Numbered from the stretch's first letter, positions 25,254-33,182 are shown. The stretch: DNA of 64,000 nucleotides from CAZCPB01 sp044223975 (GCA_044223975.1 JBGALI010000009.1:62001-126000); one strand, 5' to 3'. Numbers and translations: made by a program. Notes: generated from the sequence alone by a model not told the origin.

Positions 25254-25562
25254 ATGACCGGTGGCAAGATCAGAATCCGCATGGAGGCGTACGACCACCT
25301 CGCCTTGGACGCTTCGGCCAAGGAGATCGTGGAGCACGCCAAACGCACGAACGCCAAGGTCCGTGGGCCGGTTCCCCTGCCGACGCGGGTCGAGCGGTAC
25401 ACCGTGCTTCGGTCTCCGTTCATCGATAAGAAGAGCCGCGAGCAGTTCGAGATCAGGACGCACAAGCGGATTATCGACATCATCGAGCCCAACGCCCGCA
25501 CGGTTGAGGCTCTGAACCGACTTGTGGTGCCCGCGGGCGTGTTTGTAAAGATCAAGGCTTGA
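25254..25562 (+). CDS. rpsJ: 30S ribosomal protein S10 (uS10)
   Basis: A 102-residue protein, the usual length. KIRIRMEAYDHLALDASAKE is the family start, and GPVPLPTRVERYTVLRSPF plus KSREQFEIRTHKRIIDI the conserved middle. First gene of the ribosomal cluster. The ATG at 25254 has only a weak SD. Confidence 0.96.
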   Translation: MTGGKIRIRMEAYDHLALDASAKEIVEHAKRTNAKVRGPVPLPTRVERYTVLRSPFIDKKSREQFEIRTHKRIIDIIEPNARTVEALNRLVVPAGVFVKIKA

Positions 25563-25573
25563 TAGGAAATTAT

Positions 25574-25603
25574 ACGGGTCGGTCGCTCTCGCGGCCGGCC
25601 CGT
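25574..25603 (+). promoter_or_regulatory. hairpin between rpsJ and rplC
   Basis: ACGGGTCGG (25574-25582) can pair with CCGGCCCGT (25595-25603) over nine base pairs, one of them G-T, with a 12-base loop. Only one T follows at once, so it is not a strong terminator; it may be an RNA processing or attenuation element. Confidence 0.45.
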
Positions 25604-25621
25604 TGTGCTTGACGGGATGAA

Positions 25622-26320
25622 ATGGCTATGGGCTTTTCGCTGCTGGGCAAGAAGATCGGCATGACTCGCGTGTACGGCGACAAGGGTGTGAGCACGCCCG
25701 TGACCGTCATTCAAGTCGGCCCGTGCGTGGTGACCCAGATCAAGTCGCCTGAGAAGGACGGCTACGGAGCGGTCCAGATCGGGTTTGATGACGTCAAGCC
25801 CCGCAATTCCACGATGCCGATCATCGGGCACGATCACAAGGCCGGCACCGGCCCCAAGCGGACCCACCGCGAGTTTCGGGTCACGGCCCAGGAACTCGGC
25901 GAGTACACGCTCGGCCAGGTGATCACCGTCGACAAGCTTCAAGGTCAGGCGTACGTGGACGTCATCGGCACCAGCAAGGGCAAGGGTTTCGCCGGTGTCA
26001 TGAAGCGGTACCGCTTCAAGGGCATGTTCGCCAGCCACGGAACCGAACGTAAGCACCGTTCGCCGGGCTCGATCGGCGGCCTGTGCTCGAATCGCGGTTT
26101 CGGCGGCGGATTGGCCAAGGGCAAGAAGATGCCGGGCCACATGGGCGCCGAGCGCGTCACGACCCGCAACATCGACATCGTGCGGATCGACGCCGAGAAC
26201 AACCTGCTGCTGGTGAAGGGGCCGATCCCCGGCGCGAACCGTGGAACGGTTTCGATTCGTCCGTCGGTTCGTTTGTACCGCAGCAAGGCCAAGAAAGTGG
26301 CCGAGGCCGCGGCGAAGTGA
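25622..26320 (+). CDS. rplC: 50S ribosomal protein L3 (uL3)
   Basis: A 232-residue protein. LLGKKIGMTRVYGDKGVSTP at the start and the conserved GMFASHGTERKHRSPGSIGG and KMPGHMGAERVT block near the tip loop identify uL3. It lies near the peptidyl transferase centre in the ribosome. Two ATGs are available (25622 and 25628). The C-terminal Lys/Ala tail is short. Unusually, a gap of 288 bases follows before rplD. Confidence 0.96.
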   Translation: MAMGFSLLGKKIGMTRVYGDKGVSTPVTVIQVGPCVVTQIKSPEKDGYGAVQIGFDDVKPRNSTMPIIGHDHKAGTGPKRTHREFRVTAQELGEYTLGQVITVDKLQGQAYVDVIGTSKGKGFAGVMKRYRFKGMFASHGTERKHRSPGSIGGLCSNRGFGGGLAKGKKMPGHMGAERVTTRNIDIVRIDAENNLLLVKGPIPGANRGTVSIRPSVRLYRSKAKKVAEAAAK

Positions 26321-26608
26321 GTGTGGTGAAGTGAACAACGCCTTCCGCGACGCGGGCGGCTGATCGAAGGGTATTTTCTCTCGGGTGCGGCGGGAATCGC
26401 GCTCGAGGGGTCCGAAAGGTCGGGAGGTCTTCAGGAAGACCAACCGAAACCGCCGGACGGCAACAAAAGGGAATTTTCGGGACGGTCCCGAAAATTCAGG
26501 ACAGCCGAGTCGATTCCGAGCCGCCCCAACGTCGTGATGGGAGGCGAGCCGGATAGGCAGAGCGGCCCCGAGCAATCGGGACCACAGGCGTCGGGCGAGG
26601 TAAGACAC
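26321..26608 (+). promoter_or_regulatory. structured 288-base leader in front of rplD
   Basis: A long gene-free gap inside the S10 operon, where neighbouring gaps are 0-60 bases. It holds a 7-bp hairpin (GGTCTTC 26426-26432 with GAAGACC 26435-26441), a perfect 13-bp inverted repeat (GAATTTTCGGGAC 26471-26483 with GTCCCGAAAATTC 26485-26497), and a stem closed by a GCAA tetraloop (CCCGA 26567-26571 and TCGGG 26576-26580). None is followed by a T run, so they are not plain terminators. L4 regulates the S10 operon in E. coli by binding its leader; a similar role here is inference. Confidence 0.55.
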
Positions 26609-27367
26609 ATGAATGTCCCCGTCTACAATATCGCCGGACAGACCGTCGGCAGCTTCTCGATCGACGAGAAGGCCCTCGGTGGCGAGATCATCCCCAATCT
26701 CATCAAGCAGGCGTACGTGCGCTACCACGGCAACCTCCGTCAGGGGTCGTCGCGCACGAAGAACCGCCACCAGGTCGAGGGTTCGACCAAGAAAATCTAC
26801 AAGCAGAAGGGCACCGGCAGCGCCCGCCACGGCGACCGCAAGGCCAACCTGTTCAAGGGTGGCGGCCACGGGCACTCCAAGAAGAAGACCCGCGAGGACT
26901 TCCGCCTGGACATGCCCAAGAAGATGCGTCGCAAGGCCAACCGAAACGCCCTGCTCGCCAAGCTCGTGGACAACCAGGTCCGCATCGTCGATCAGCTCGA
27001 GTTTGCCGAGCCCAAAACGCGCGCGTTCTCCGATTTCCTGACGGCCGTGAAGGTTGACGGGACGGTGCTCGTGGCGCTCAGCGGCGACGAGGGCAAGATC
27101 CGCAACACCCGCCTTTCGGCGCGAAACGTCGACGGCGTGACGCTCTGCCGCGCGGACCAGATGACGTGCTTCAACATGCTGAACCACCGCTTCCTGGTGG
27201 TGGGCAAGCCCGAGCTTGAGGCCTGGCTCAAGGGCCCGACATCGCAGACGGGCAAGGACGCCAAACTCAACCCGCTGGGGCGCGCTCCCGAGGCCGAGGC
27301 GGTCGCCAAGCCCAAGCCTGTCGCGGTGAAGAAGAAGTCTGGGCCTAAGGGCGGGGAGGTGCGGTGA
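26609..27367 (+). CDS. rplD: 50S ribosomal protein L4 (uL4)
   Basis: A 252-residue protein. Conserved blocks: NVPVYNIAGQTVGSFSIDE, then QGTSR-like RQGSSRTKNRHQVEGSTKK, then KGTGSARHGDRKANLFKGGG. These are the tentacle and globular parts of uL4. A Lys/Pro-rich tail of about 35 residues follows the core (usual length about 205). An in-frame ATG at 26534 would add 25 residues without similarity, so 26609 is preferred. The stop overlaps the next ATG by one base. Confidence 0.95.
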   Translation: MNVPVYNIAGQTVGSFSIDEKALGGEIIPNLIKQAYVRYHGNLRQGSSRTKNRHQVEGSTKKIYKQKGTGSARHGDRKANLFKGGGHGHSKKKTREDFRLDMPKKMRRKANRNALLAKLVDNQVRIVDQLEFAEPKTRAFSDFLTAVKVDGTVLVALSGDEGKIRNTRLSARNVDGVTLCRADQMTCFNMLNHRFLVVGKPELEAWLKGPTSQTGKDAKLNPLGRAPEAEAVAKPKPVAVKKKSGPKGGEVR

Positions 27368-27645
27368 TGGAAGCGCTGTACGTCATCAGGAAGCCGCTGC
27401 TCTCTGAGAAGAGCACCTACGGGATGAACGAGCAGGGACGCTACGCGTTCGTGGTCGATCGTCGCGCGAGCAAGACCGACATCAAGGCGGCCGTTGAGTC
27501 GCTCTACGGCGTAAAGGTCGCCTCGGTGAACACGCAGGTTCGCAAGGGCAAGACCCGCGTTCTGAAGTACGGCCCCGTCTCCGAGCCGGAGACCAAGAAG
27601 GCGACCGTGCGCCTCCAGGAAGGCCAGAAGATCGAGCTGTTCTGA
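27367..27645 (+). CDS. rplW: 50S ribosomal protein L23 (uL23)
   Basis: A 92-residue protein. VIRKPLLSEKSTYGMNEQGR and YAFVVDRRASKTDIKAAVE followed by YGVKVASVNT are typical of uL23 at the exit tunnel. Its ATG overlaps the TGA of rplD (TGATG); a GGGGAGG site lies about ten bases upstream inside rplD. Coupled translation is likely. Confidence 0.95.
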   Translation: MEALYVIRKPLLSEKSTYGMNEQGRYAFVVDRRASKTDIKAAVESLYGVKVASVNTQVRKGKTRVLKYGPVSEPETKKATVRLQEGQKIELF

Positions 27646-27692
27646 TTTGAGAGGCGCGACCCCGGCCCCGCGGGAGCGCGAAGGAACGACCC

Positions 27693-28547
27693 ATGCCCAT
27701 CCGCATCTACAAGAAGACCAGCGCCGGACGCCGTTTCGCGTCGGTGAACATGCACACCGAGGTGACCAAGAAGTCCCCGGAGAAGTCGCTGCTCGCGCCG
27801 CTCTCCAAGACCGGCGGTCGCAACCACACCGGCGTGATCACGTCGCGCGGCATCGGCGGCGGCGTGAAGCGGATGTACCGGCTCATCGACTTCAAGCGTC
27901 GCGACCGTGACGGCATCGCGGGCAAGGTCGTCGGGGTCGAGTACGATCCCAACCGCTCGTGCCACATCGCGCTGGTCGAGTACGCCGACGGCGTCAAGCG
28001 TTACATCCCGGCCCCGATGGACATCAAGGTCGGCCAGTCGATCGAAACGTCCAGCACCGGCCCGGTCGAGCCCAACGTCGGCAACTGCATGCCGCTGCAC
28101 TACATCCCGACCGGCCTGAGCGTGCACTGCGTCGAACTCAAGCCGGGCGCGGGCGCCCAGATGTGCCGCTCGGCGGGCACCTATGCCAAGCTGACGAACA
28201 AGGAAGGCGCGTACGCGACGCTGACGCTGCCCTCGGGCGAAACGCGCCGCGTGCCGATCGAGTGCCGCGCCACGATCGGCCAGACGGGCAACGTCGATCA
28301 CCGCCTTCGCCGCCTGGGCAAGGCGGGCATCAGCCGCCTGCTGGGTATCCGTCCGATCACGCGCGGCATGGCCAAGAGCCACCACGCCCACCCGCTGGGC
28401 GGCGGCTCGGGCCGTTCGAAGGGCAACCGCCCGCCGTGCGGGCCGACCGGCGTTCTGGCCAAGGGCGGCAAGACGCGCAACCGCAAGAAGCACTCCACGA
28501 CCCTGATCATCCGCCGCCGCTCGAACGCGCGCGGCGTCGTGAGCTAA
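27693..28547 (+). CDS. rplB: 50S ribosomal protein L2 (uL2)
   Basis: A 284-residue protein of usual length. It contains the peptidyl transferase-proximal block RGMAKSHHAHPLGGGSGRSK and GRNHTGVITSRGIGGGVKRM near residue 45. The conserved His is present in SHHAHPLGG. Confidence 0.96.
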   Translation: MPIRIYKKTSAGRRFASVNMHTEVTKKSPEKSLLAPLSKTGGRNHTGVITSRGIGGGVKRMYRLIDFKRRDRDGIAGKVVGVEYDPNRSCHIALVEYADGVKRYIPAPMDIKVGQSIETSSTGPVEPNVGNCMPLHYIPTGLSVHCVELKPGAGAQMCRSAGTYAKLTNKEGAYATLTLPSGETRRVPIECRATIGQTGNVDHRLRRLGKAGISRLLGIRPITRGMAKSHHAHPLGGGSGRSKGNRPPCGPTGVLAKGGKTRNRKKHSTTLIIRRRSNARGVVS

Positions 28548-28597
28548 CGCAGAGAGGACCGGGCTGACCCGCACGGGCGGGTCACGAGGACAAGACG

Positions 28598-28915
28598 ATG
28601 GGACGCAGCTCCAAGAAGGGTCCGCATGTCGAGGAAAAGCTCTTCCGCAAGGTGGAGGAGATGAACCAAACGCGCCGGCGCGAGCCGCTCAAGACGTGGG
28701 CGCGGCGTTGCACCATCGTGCCCGAGTTCGTCGGGCACACGTTCAAGGTGCACAACGGGCGGGTGTTCCTCGATGTTTTCGTCACCGAAGACATGGTGGG
28801 CCACAAGCTCGGCGAGTTCAGCCACTCCCGCACCTTCCGCGGGCACACGAACAAGAAGGAAGGTATCGAGGGCGGTGAGAACACGTCAGCATCCAAGCCG
28901 GGCGGCAAGAACTGA
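28598..28915 (+). CDS. rpsS: 30S ribosomal protein S19 (uS19)
   Basis: A 105-residue protein. KGPHVEEKLFRKVEEM, IVPEFVGHTFKVHNGRVFL and VGHKLGEFSHSRTFRGH identify uS19. The last 15 residues are an extra Gly/Lys/Ser tail. ATG 28598. Confidence 0.95.
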   Translation: MGRSSKKGPHVEEKLFRKVEEMNQTRRREPLKTWARRCTIVPEFVGHTFKVHNGRVFLDVFVTEDMVGHKLGEFSHSRTFRGHTNKKEGIEGGENTSASKPGGKN

Positions 28916-28979
28916 GTGTTCGAGGACCGGTGATTCACGCGGGCGACGTCGTCGCCGCCCGCAAGCAGAGGAACGAGCC

Positions 28980-29561
28980 GTGAAGCTTCTGGCCGACAAA
29001 CTCAAGACCAAGGCGACCGAGGCGGGCGTCACCCCGATGCAGCTGGCACAGGCAGTGGAGCGCGTCGGTCTGCAGGGCGACCGGGCGTTGAGCGCCGTGC
29101 GCAGCTGGATGGCGGGGCGGCACCAGCCGGCCGCCAAGCTCGCCGACGTGACCAAGCTCGCCGGCGCCCTGCGCTGCGCCCCCAAGGACATCGTGCGGTT
29201 CACCAGCCAGGTGAAGAACCACCGCGGCTCGCCGCGCAAGGCCAAGCTGATCGTCGACCTGGTGCGCGGGCGCCACGTGGACGAGGCGCTGAACCTGCTG
29301 GCGTTCACCCCGCACCGCGCGGCGATCAACGTCCGCAAGTGCCTCTCGGCCGCGATCGCCGACGCCGAGCAGAACGATGCCGACGTGACGAGCCTGTTCG
29401 TCACCGAGAGCACGATCGACGACGGCCCGCGCCTCAAGCGATTCCAGCCCAAGGACCGCGGCCGCGCTCACGCGATCATCAAGCGGTTCGCGCACATCAC
29501 CATCGGCGTCGAGGAACGGGCCAAGGGCGAGAAGAAGCGCAACAAGAAGGGACGGGCCTGA
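28980..29561 (+). CDS. rplV: ribosomal protein L22 (uL22) with N-terminal XRE-like helix-turn-helix domain
   Basis: A 193-residue protein, about 80 residues longer than usual. The uL22 core starts near residue 76: NHRGSPRKAKLIVDLVRG, VDEALNLLAFTPHRAAINV and the tunnel beta-hairpin ending in RFQPKDRGRAHAIIKR. Residues 1-74 are extra and read as a Cro/C1-type HTH: helix 2 about 18-28 (TPMQLAQAVER), recognition helix about 36-46 (ALSAVRSWMAG), then the typical RHQP turn and AAKLADVTKLAGAL, matching the XRE pattern x-G-x-x-x-P-x4-L-x-x-L-A-x-x-L. The GTG start has an AGAGGA site seven bases upstream, so the extension belongs to the gene. Its nucleic-acid target, if any, is unknown. Confidence 0.9.
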   Translation: MKLLADKLKTKATEAGVTPMQLAQAVERVGLQGDRALSAVRSWMAGRHQPAAKLADVTKLAGALRCAPKDIVRFTSQVKNHRGSPRKAKLIVDLVRGRHVDEALNLLAFTPHRAAINVRKCLSAAIADAEQNDADVTSLFVTESTIDDGPRLKRFQPKDRGRAHAIIKRFAHITIGVEERAKGEKKRNKKGRA

Positions 29562-29563
29562 AC

Positions 29564-30265
29564 ATGGGACAGAAGACTCACCCCTTCGGCTTCCGGCTCG
29601 GCGTGACCGAGGCTCACCGCAGCCGCTGGTACGCCCCCAAGGCGCTCTACGGCGAACTGCTCGTCGAGGACGAAAAGATCCGCAGGTTCATCGACAAGCG
29701 CCTCAACCGCCGGCCCCCGAGCGCCGCGGTCTCCGACGTGCACATCGAGCGCACGCGCGAGGAGCTGAAGGTCATCATCAAGACCGCGCGCCCCGGCCTG
29801 GTCATCGGGCCCAAGGGAGCCGAGGTCGACCGCATGACCGAGGAACTCCAGTACATGACCGGGCGCAAGGTCGCGATCTCGATCATCGAGATCAAGAACC
29901 CCGATCTGGACCCCAAGCTGGTCGCCGAGTCGGTGGCCGAGCAGCTCGTCAAGCGAGCCGCGTTCCGGCGCGTCGTCAAGATGCGGGCCGAGGCGGTCAT
30001 GGGCGCCGGCGCCAAGGGCGTCAAGATCCAGCTCGCGGGGCGTCTGGGCGGCGGAGAAATGAGCCGCACGCTCGACATCCGCCTGGGTTCGCTGCCGCTG
30101 TCGACGCTGCAGGCGAACATCCAGTACGGCGTCGCCGAGGCGATGATGAGCTACGGCGTGATCGGCTGCCAGGTGTGGATCTACAAGGGAATGTACACGA
30201 CGGAGAAGACCGAGGAAGAGAGCGATGCGGCGGGCGGGCGCGCCCGGGCCCGCGGTCGCAAGTGA
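29564..30265 (+). CDS. rpsC: 30S ribosomal protein S3 (uS3)
   Basis: A 233-residue protein. GQKTHPFGFRLGVTEAHRSR at the start; the KH motif GLVIGPKGAEVDRM; the second domain with GVKIQLAGRLGGGEMSRT and YGVIGCQVWIYKG. The basic tail is short. It follows rplV at two bases. Confidence 0.96.
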   Translation: MGQKTHPFGFRLGVTEAHRSRWYAPKALYGELLVEDEKIRRFIDKRLNRRPPSAAVSDVHIERTREELKVIIKTARPGLVIGPKGAEVDRMTEELQYMTGRKVAISIIEIKNPDLDPKLVAESVAEQLVKRAAFRRVVKMRAEAVMGAGAKGVKIQLAGRLGGGEMSRTLDIRLGSLPLSTLQANIQYGVAEAMMSYGVIGCQVWIYKGMYTTEKTEEESDAAGGRARARGRK

Positions 30266-30324
30266 TCGGCGTATCTCCGTTGTTCCGGGACCGAGTGTGC
30301 GGCTGAGTTTGCTGGAGTGTGACG

Positions 30325-30744
30325 ATGGCCCTGATGCCCAAAAGAGTGAAGTACCGCAAGGAGATGCGGCGTGTCCGCCCGCGCAAGGCGACCAAGGGCA
30401 ACTACGTCGCGTTCGGCGACTACGGCCTTCAGGCGCTCGAGGGCTGCTGGCTCAAGGGCACGCAGATCGAGGCGGGGCGCATCGCCGCGATGCACTTCGT
30501 GAAGCGCGAGGGCAAGCTGTTCATCCGCGTCTTCCCCGACAAGCCCATCAGCAAGAAGCCGCTGGAAACGCGAATGGGCACGGGCAAGGCCGAGGTGGAG
30601 TACTGGGCGGCCCGGGTGAAGCCCGGCACCATGCTCTTTGAGATGGCCGGCGTGCCGGAGCCGGTGGCGAAGATGGCGCTGGTGCGCGTCGCGATGAAGA
30701 TGCCGGTGCGGTGCCGGTTCGTGCAGCGTCGCGTTCGGGTGTGA
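30325..30744 (+). CDS. rplP: 50S ribosomal protein L16 (uL16)
   Basis: A 139-residue protein. MPKRVKYRKEMRRVRPRKAT, then GDYGLQALEGCWLKGTQIEA, RVFPDKPISKKPLETRMGTG and EYWAARVKPGTMLFEMAGV match uL16. ATG 30325 is preferred over the GTG at 30319. Confidence 0.95.
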   Translation: MALMPKRVKYRKEMRRVRPRKATKGNYVAFGDYGLQALEGCWLKGTQIEAGRIAAMHFVKREGKLFIRVFPDKPISKKPLETRMGTGKAEVEYWAARVKPGTMLFEMAGVPEPVAKMALVRVAMKMPVRCRFVQRRVRV

Positions 30745-30795
30745 TGCGAGGCGTGGATCAGAAGTGTGTGTGCGGGCCGCGATTGGGAGCCGGGT

Positions 30796-30990
30796 ATGAC
30801 GGGCAAAGAAGTCAGGGCCATGCGGGACCAGGAACTGGGCGACGAGCTGAAGCGCGAACGCGCCACGCTCTTTGAGCTCAGCACCCAGAGCGTCACCGAG
30901 AAGATCGAGGACACTTCGCGTCGCGGCAAGGTTCGTCGCGACATCGCGCGTCTGCTCACCGAGCGTCGCGCCAGGGCCGCCAAGAAGTAA
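30796..30990 (+). CDS. rpmC: 50S ribosomal protein L29 (uL29)
   Basis: A 64-residue helical-hairpin protein: KEVRAMRDQELGDELKRE, ATLFELSTQSVTEKIEDTSR, VRRDIARLLTERRARA. Position between rplP and rpsQ is canonical. ATG 30796 with a GGGAGC site upstream. Confidence 0.92.
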   Translation: MTGKEVRAMRDQELGDELKRERATLFELSTQSVTEKIEDTSRRGKVRRDIARLLTERRARAAKK

Positions 30991-31023
30991 GCAGAACACG
31001 GGCCGACCGATTGGGGTACGAAG

Positions 31024-31380
31024 ATGGCAGAGAAGAAGATGAGCGCGACGACCGTCAAGTCCGGGGCCAAGGCTGCGCCCAAGGCCGCCGAGGCATCGAC
31101 CAAGGCCACCAAGACGGGCATCGTCGAGACCGACCAGCGCGCCAAGACCCGCAAGGTCGTGGTGAGCTACATGGCCAAGCACCCCAAGTACGGCAAGTAC
31201 GTGCGTCAGCGCACCGTGCTCCACGTGCACGACGAGAACAACGAGTCCAAGGTCGGCGACGTGGTCGAGGTGGTGCAGTGCCGCCCGCTCAGCAAGACCA
31301 AGTGCTGGAAGCTGGTGCGGATTGTGGAGAAGCGTTCCGAGCAGGCCGCGGCCCTCGCCAGCGCCGCGCTGGTGGTGTGA
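31024..31380 (+). CDS. rpsQ: 30S ribosomal protein S17 (uS17)
   Basis: A 118-residue protein. The OB-fold core (RKVVVSYMAKHPKYGKYVRQ, HVHDENNESKVGDVVEVVQC, RPLSKTKCWKLVRIVEK) starts near residue 40. An Ala/Lys-rich N-terminal extension of about 35 residues precedes it. Confidence 0.94.
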   Translation: MAEKKMSATTVKSGAKAAPKAAEASTKATKTGIVETDQRAKTRKVVVSYMAKHPKYGKYVRQRTVLHVHDENNESKVGDVVEVVQCRPLSKTKCWKLVRIVEKRSEQAAALASAALVV

Positions 31381-31450
31381 GGACGGACCGAGGTAGTGGA
31401 AGTTCGCGGGGACCCGCCCGGAAGGCCCCGCACAAGCGACGGATCAAGCC

Positions 31451-31837
31451 ATGTTGCAGCAAGAAACCAGGTGCGAGGTCGCGGACAACTCGGGGGCGAA
31501 GATCGCCTACGTGATCCGCGTGTACGGCGGCTCGACCGCGACCGGCCGCTTCACGCGCCGCACCGCCAACGTCGGCGACCGCGTCTTCGTGTCGATCAAG
31601 AAGGCCCTGCCCGGCGCCGACGTCAAGCCCGGCGACAAGTCCAAGGCCGTGGTTGTCCGCACGACCAAGCCGACCCGGCGTGCCGACGGTTCGTACGTCG
31701 CGTTCGACTCGAACGCGGTCGTGCTGATCCAGGACGACGGCAACCCCAAGGGCACGCGCATCTTCGGGCCCGTCGCCCGCGAGCTCCGCGACAAGAACTA
31801 CATGAAGATTGTGTCCCTCGCTTCGGAGGTGGTGTGA
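31451..31837 (+). CDS. rplN: 50S ribosomal protein L14 (uL14)
   Basis: A 128-residue protein of about the usual length. MLQQETRCEVADNSGAKIAY, VVVRTTKPTRRADGSYVAFD and NPKGTRIFGPVARELRDKNY are the conserved uL14 blocks. Confidence 0.96.
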   Translation: MLQQETRCEVADNSGAKIAYVIRVYGGSTATGRFTRRTANVGDRVFVSIKKALPGADVKPGDKSKAVVVRTTKPTRRADGSYVAFDSNAVVLIQDDGNPKGTRIFGPVARELRDKNYMKIVSLASEVV

Positions 31838-31838
31838 T

Positions 31839-32186
31839 ATGCCGTCTCACGTTCGAAAAGGCGATTCGGTGATGGTGACCAGCGGCCACGAGAAGGGCCG
31901 CATCGGCGAGGTCCTGCGGGTCAGCCCCAAGAGCAGCACCGTCGTTGTCAAGGGCATCAACCTCAAGACCAAGCACCTCCGCCCCACGCGCATCGCGCCC
32001 CAGGGCGGCATCATCACCAAAGAGCTGCCCATCCACATCAGCAAGGTGAGCCCCGTCGTCGACGGCAAGCCCGTCCGCGTCGGCTTCCGCGTCGAGAAGG
32101 ACGGCAGCAAGGTCCGCGTCGCCCGTCACGGCGGCAAGGAACTCAAGGTCCTCGGCGTCGTCCACGGCCCCCGGGGCAAGGCGTAA
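31839..32186 (+). CDS. rplX: 50S ribosomal protein L24 (uL24)
   Basis: A 115-residue protein with the KOW motif: KGDSVMVTSGHEKGRIGEVL, then KGINLKTKHLRPTR. PIHISKVSPVVDGKP is the usual second block. The ATG lies one base after the rplN stop; a GGAGG site is inside rplN. Confidence 0.94.
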   Translation: MPSHVRKGDSVMVTSGHEKGRIGEVLRVSPKSSTVVVKGINLKTKHLRPTRIAPQGGIITKELPIHISKVSPVVDGKPVRVGFRVEKDGSKVRVARHGGKELKVLGVVHGPRGKA

Positions 32187-32241
32187 GTCGGCGTAATCCA
32201 GAACATCCGCCGCGCCCCCGCGCGGCACGCAGGTGAGAGCC

Positions 32242-33138
32242 ATGTCGAACGAACAGCATCAGGACAAGGGACCTCAGAAGGGTCCGCCGAAGGAAGGCCA
32301 GAAGGGACCGGGAGGTCCCGGCGGCGACAAGCAGGCCAAGGGCGGCGGTGGTCGCGGGCCCGGCGGTGGCGGTGCGCCGAAGAAGAAGCAGCACGACGCC
32401 GACGCGCCCGCGGAAACGGGGCCAAGGGTCCCGCCGCGCCTCCGGGTGCAGTTCCAGGAGCAAGTCCGTGCGTCGGTCGCCGAGAAGTTCGGCATCAAGA
32501 ACGTCAACGCGATGCCGCGTCTTGAGAAGATCGTCCTGAACGTCAACATGGGCCGGCACATCGAGGGCACCAAGATCCCGCCGCACATCCGCGGCACGGT
32601 GCTCGAGACGCTGGTGAAGATCACGGGCCAGAAGCCGGTGGTCGTCAAGGCCAAGAAGTCCGTGTCGAACTTCAAGGTTCGCGAGGGTCTCGAATCTGCG
32701 GCGATGGTGACCATCCGTCGCGAGCGGATGTGGCACTTCCTCGACCGCCTCATCAACCTGGCCTCCCCGCGTATCAAGGACTTCCGCGGCCTCCCGGACA
32801 AGGCCTTCGACAAGCAGGGCAACTACGCCATGGGCCTGACCGAGCAGGGCGTGTTCCCCGAGATCAACATGGCCGATGCGCAGTTCACGCACGGCATGAA
32901 CATCAACATCTGCTTCTCGCGGTCGAACCCCGCGCTGAGCCGGCACGTCCTCGAGCTGCTGGGGATGCCGTTTGCCAAGCCCGAGGACAAGCCCAAGCGG
33001 GTGTCGGCACCCCGTCCGCCGCAGCAGTCCACGCCCGCCGGTGGCGGCGCCGCCAAGGCCGCGCCCGCGGCTGCTCCGAAGCCCGCGGCCAAGCCCGCCG
33101 AGAAGCCCGCCGACAAGGGTGGGGGCGCCAAGAAGTAA
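32242..33138 (+). CDS. rplE: 50S ribosomal protein L5 (uL5) with long N- and C-terminal extensions
   Basis: A 298-residue protein; the usual length is about 180. The core (residues about 65-245) is clear: NVNAMPRLEKIVLNVNMGRH, TGQKPVVVKAKKSVSNFKVR, RRERMWHFLDRLINLASPRI, and FPEINMADAQFTHGMNINIC. It binds 5S rRNA. The first 60 residues are a Gly/Pro/Lys-rich disordered stretch (GPKKGGG-like repeats), and the last 50 are an Ala/Pro/Lys tail. The ATG at 32242 is used. Confidence 0.94.
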   Translation: MSNEQHQDKGPQKGPPKEGQKGPGGPGGDKQAKGGGGRGPGGGGAPKKKQHDADAPAETGPRVPPRLRVQFQEQVRASVAEKFGIKNVNAMPRLEKIVLNVNMGRHIEGTKIPPHIRGTVLETLVKITGQKPVVVKAKKSVSNFKVREGLESAAMVTIRRERMWHFLDRLINLASPRIKDFRGLPDKAFDKQGNYAMGLTEQGVFPEINMADAQFTHGMNINICFSRSNPALSRHVLELLGMPFAKPEDKPKRVSAPRPPQQSTPAGGGAAKAAPAAAPKPAAKPAEKPADKGGGAKK

Positions 33139-33182
33139 GAACGTGACGCCGACGGATCACCGCCGGCGACGGAAGGAAACGC

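Noticed and set aside
26471..26497. An intrinsic terminator inside the L3-L4 gap
   Set aside because: The 13-bp inverted repeat is strong but is followed by AGGACAGCC, not by a T run, so I report it as a leader structure rather than a terminator.
26534..26608. A 25-residue N-terminal extension of rplD
   Set aside because: The in-frame ATG at 26534 lies inside the structured leader, has no SD and adds no conserved residues.
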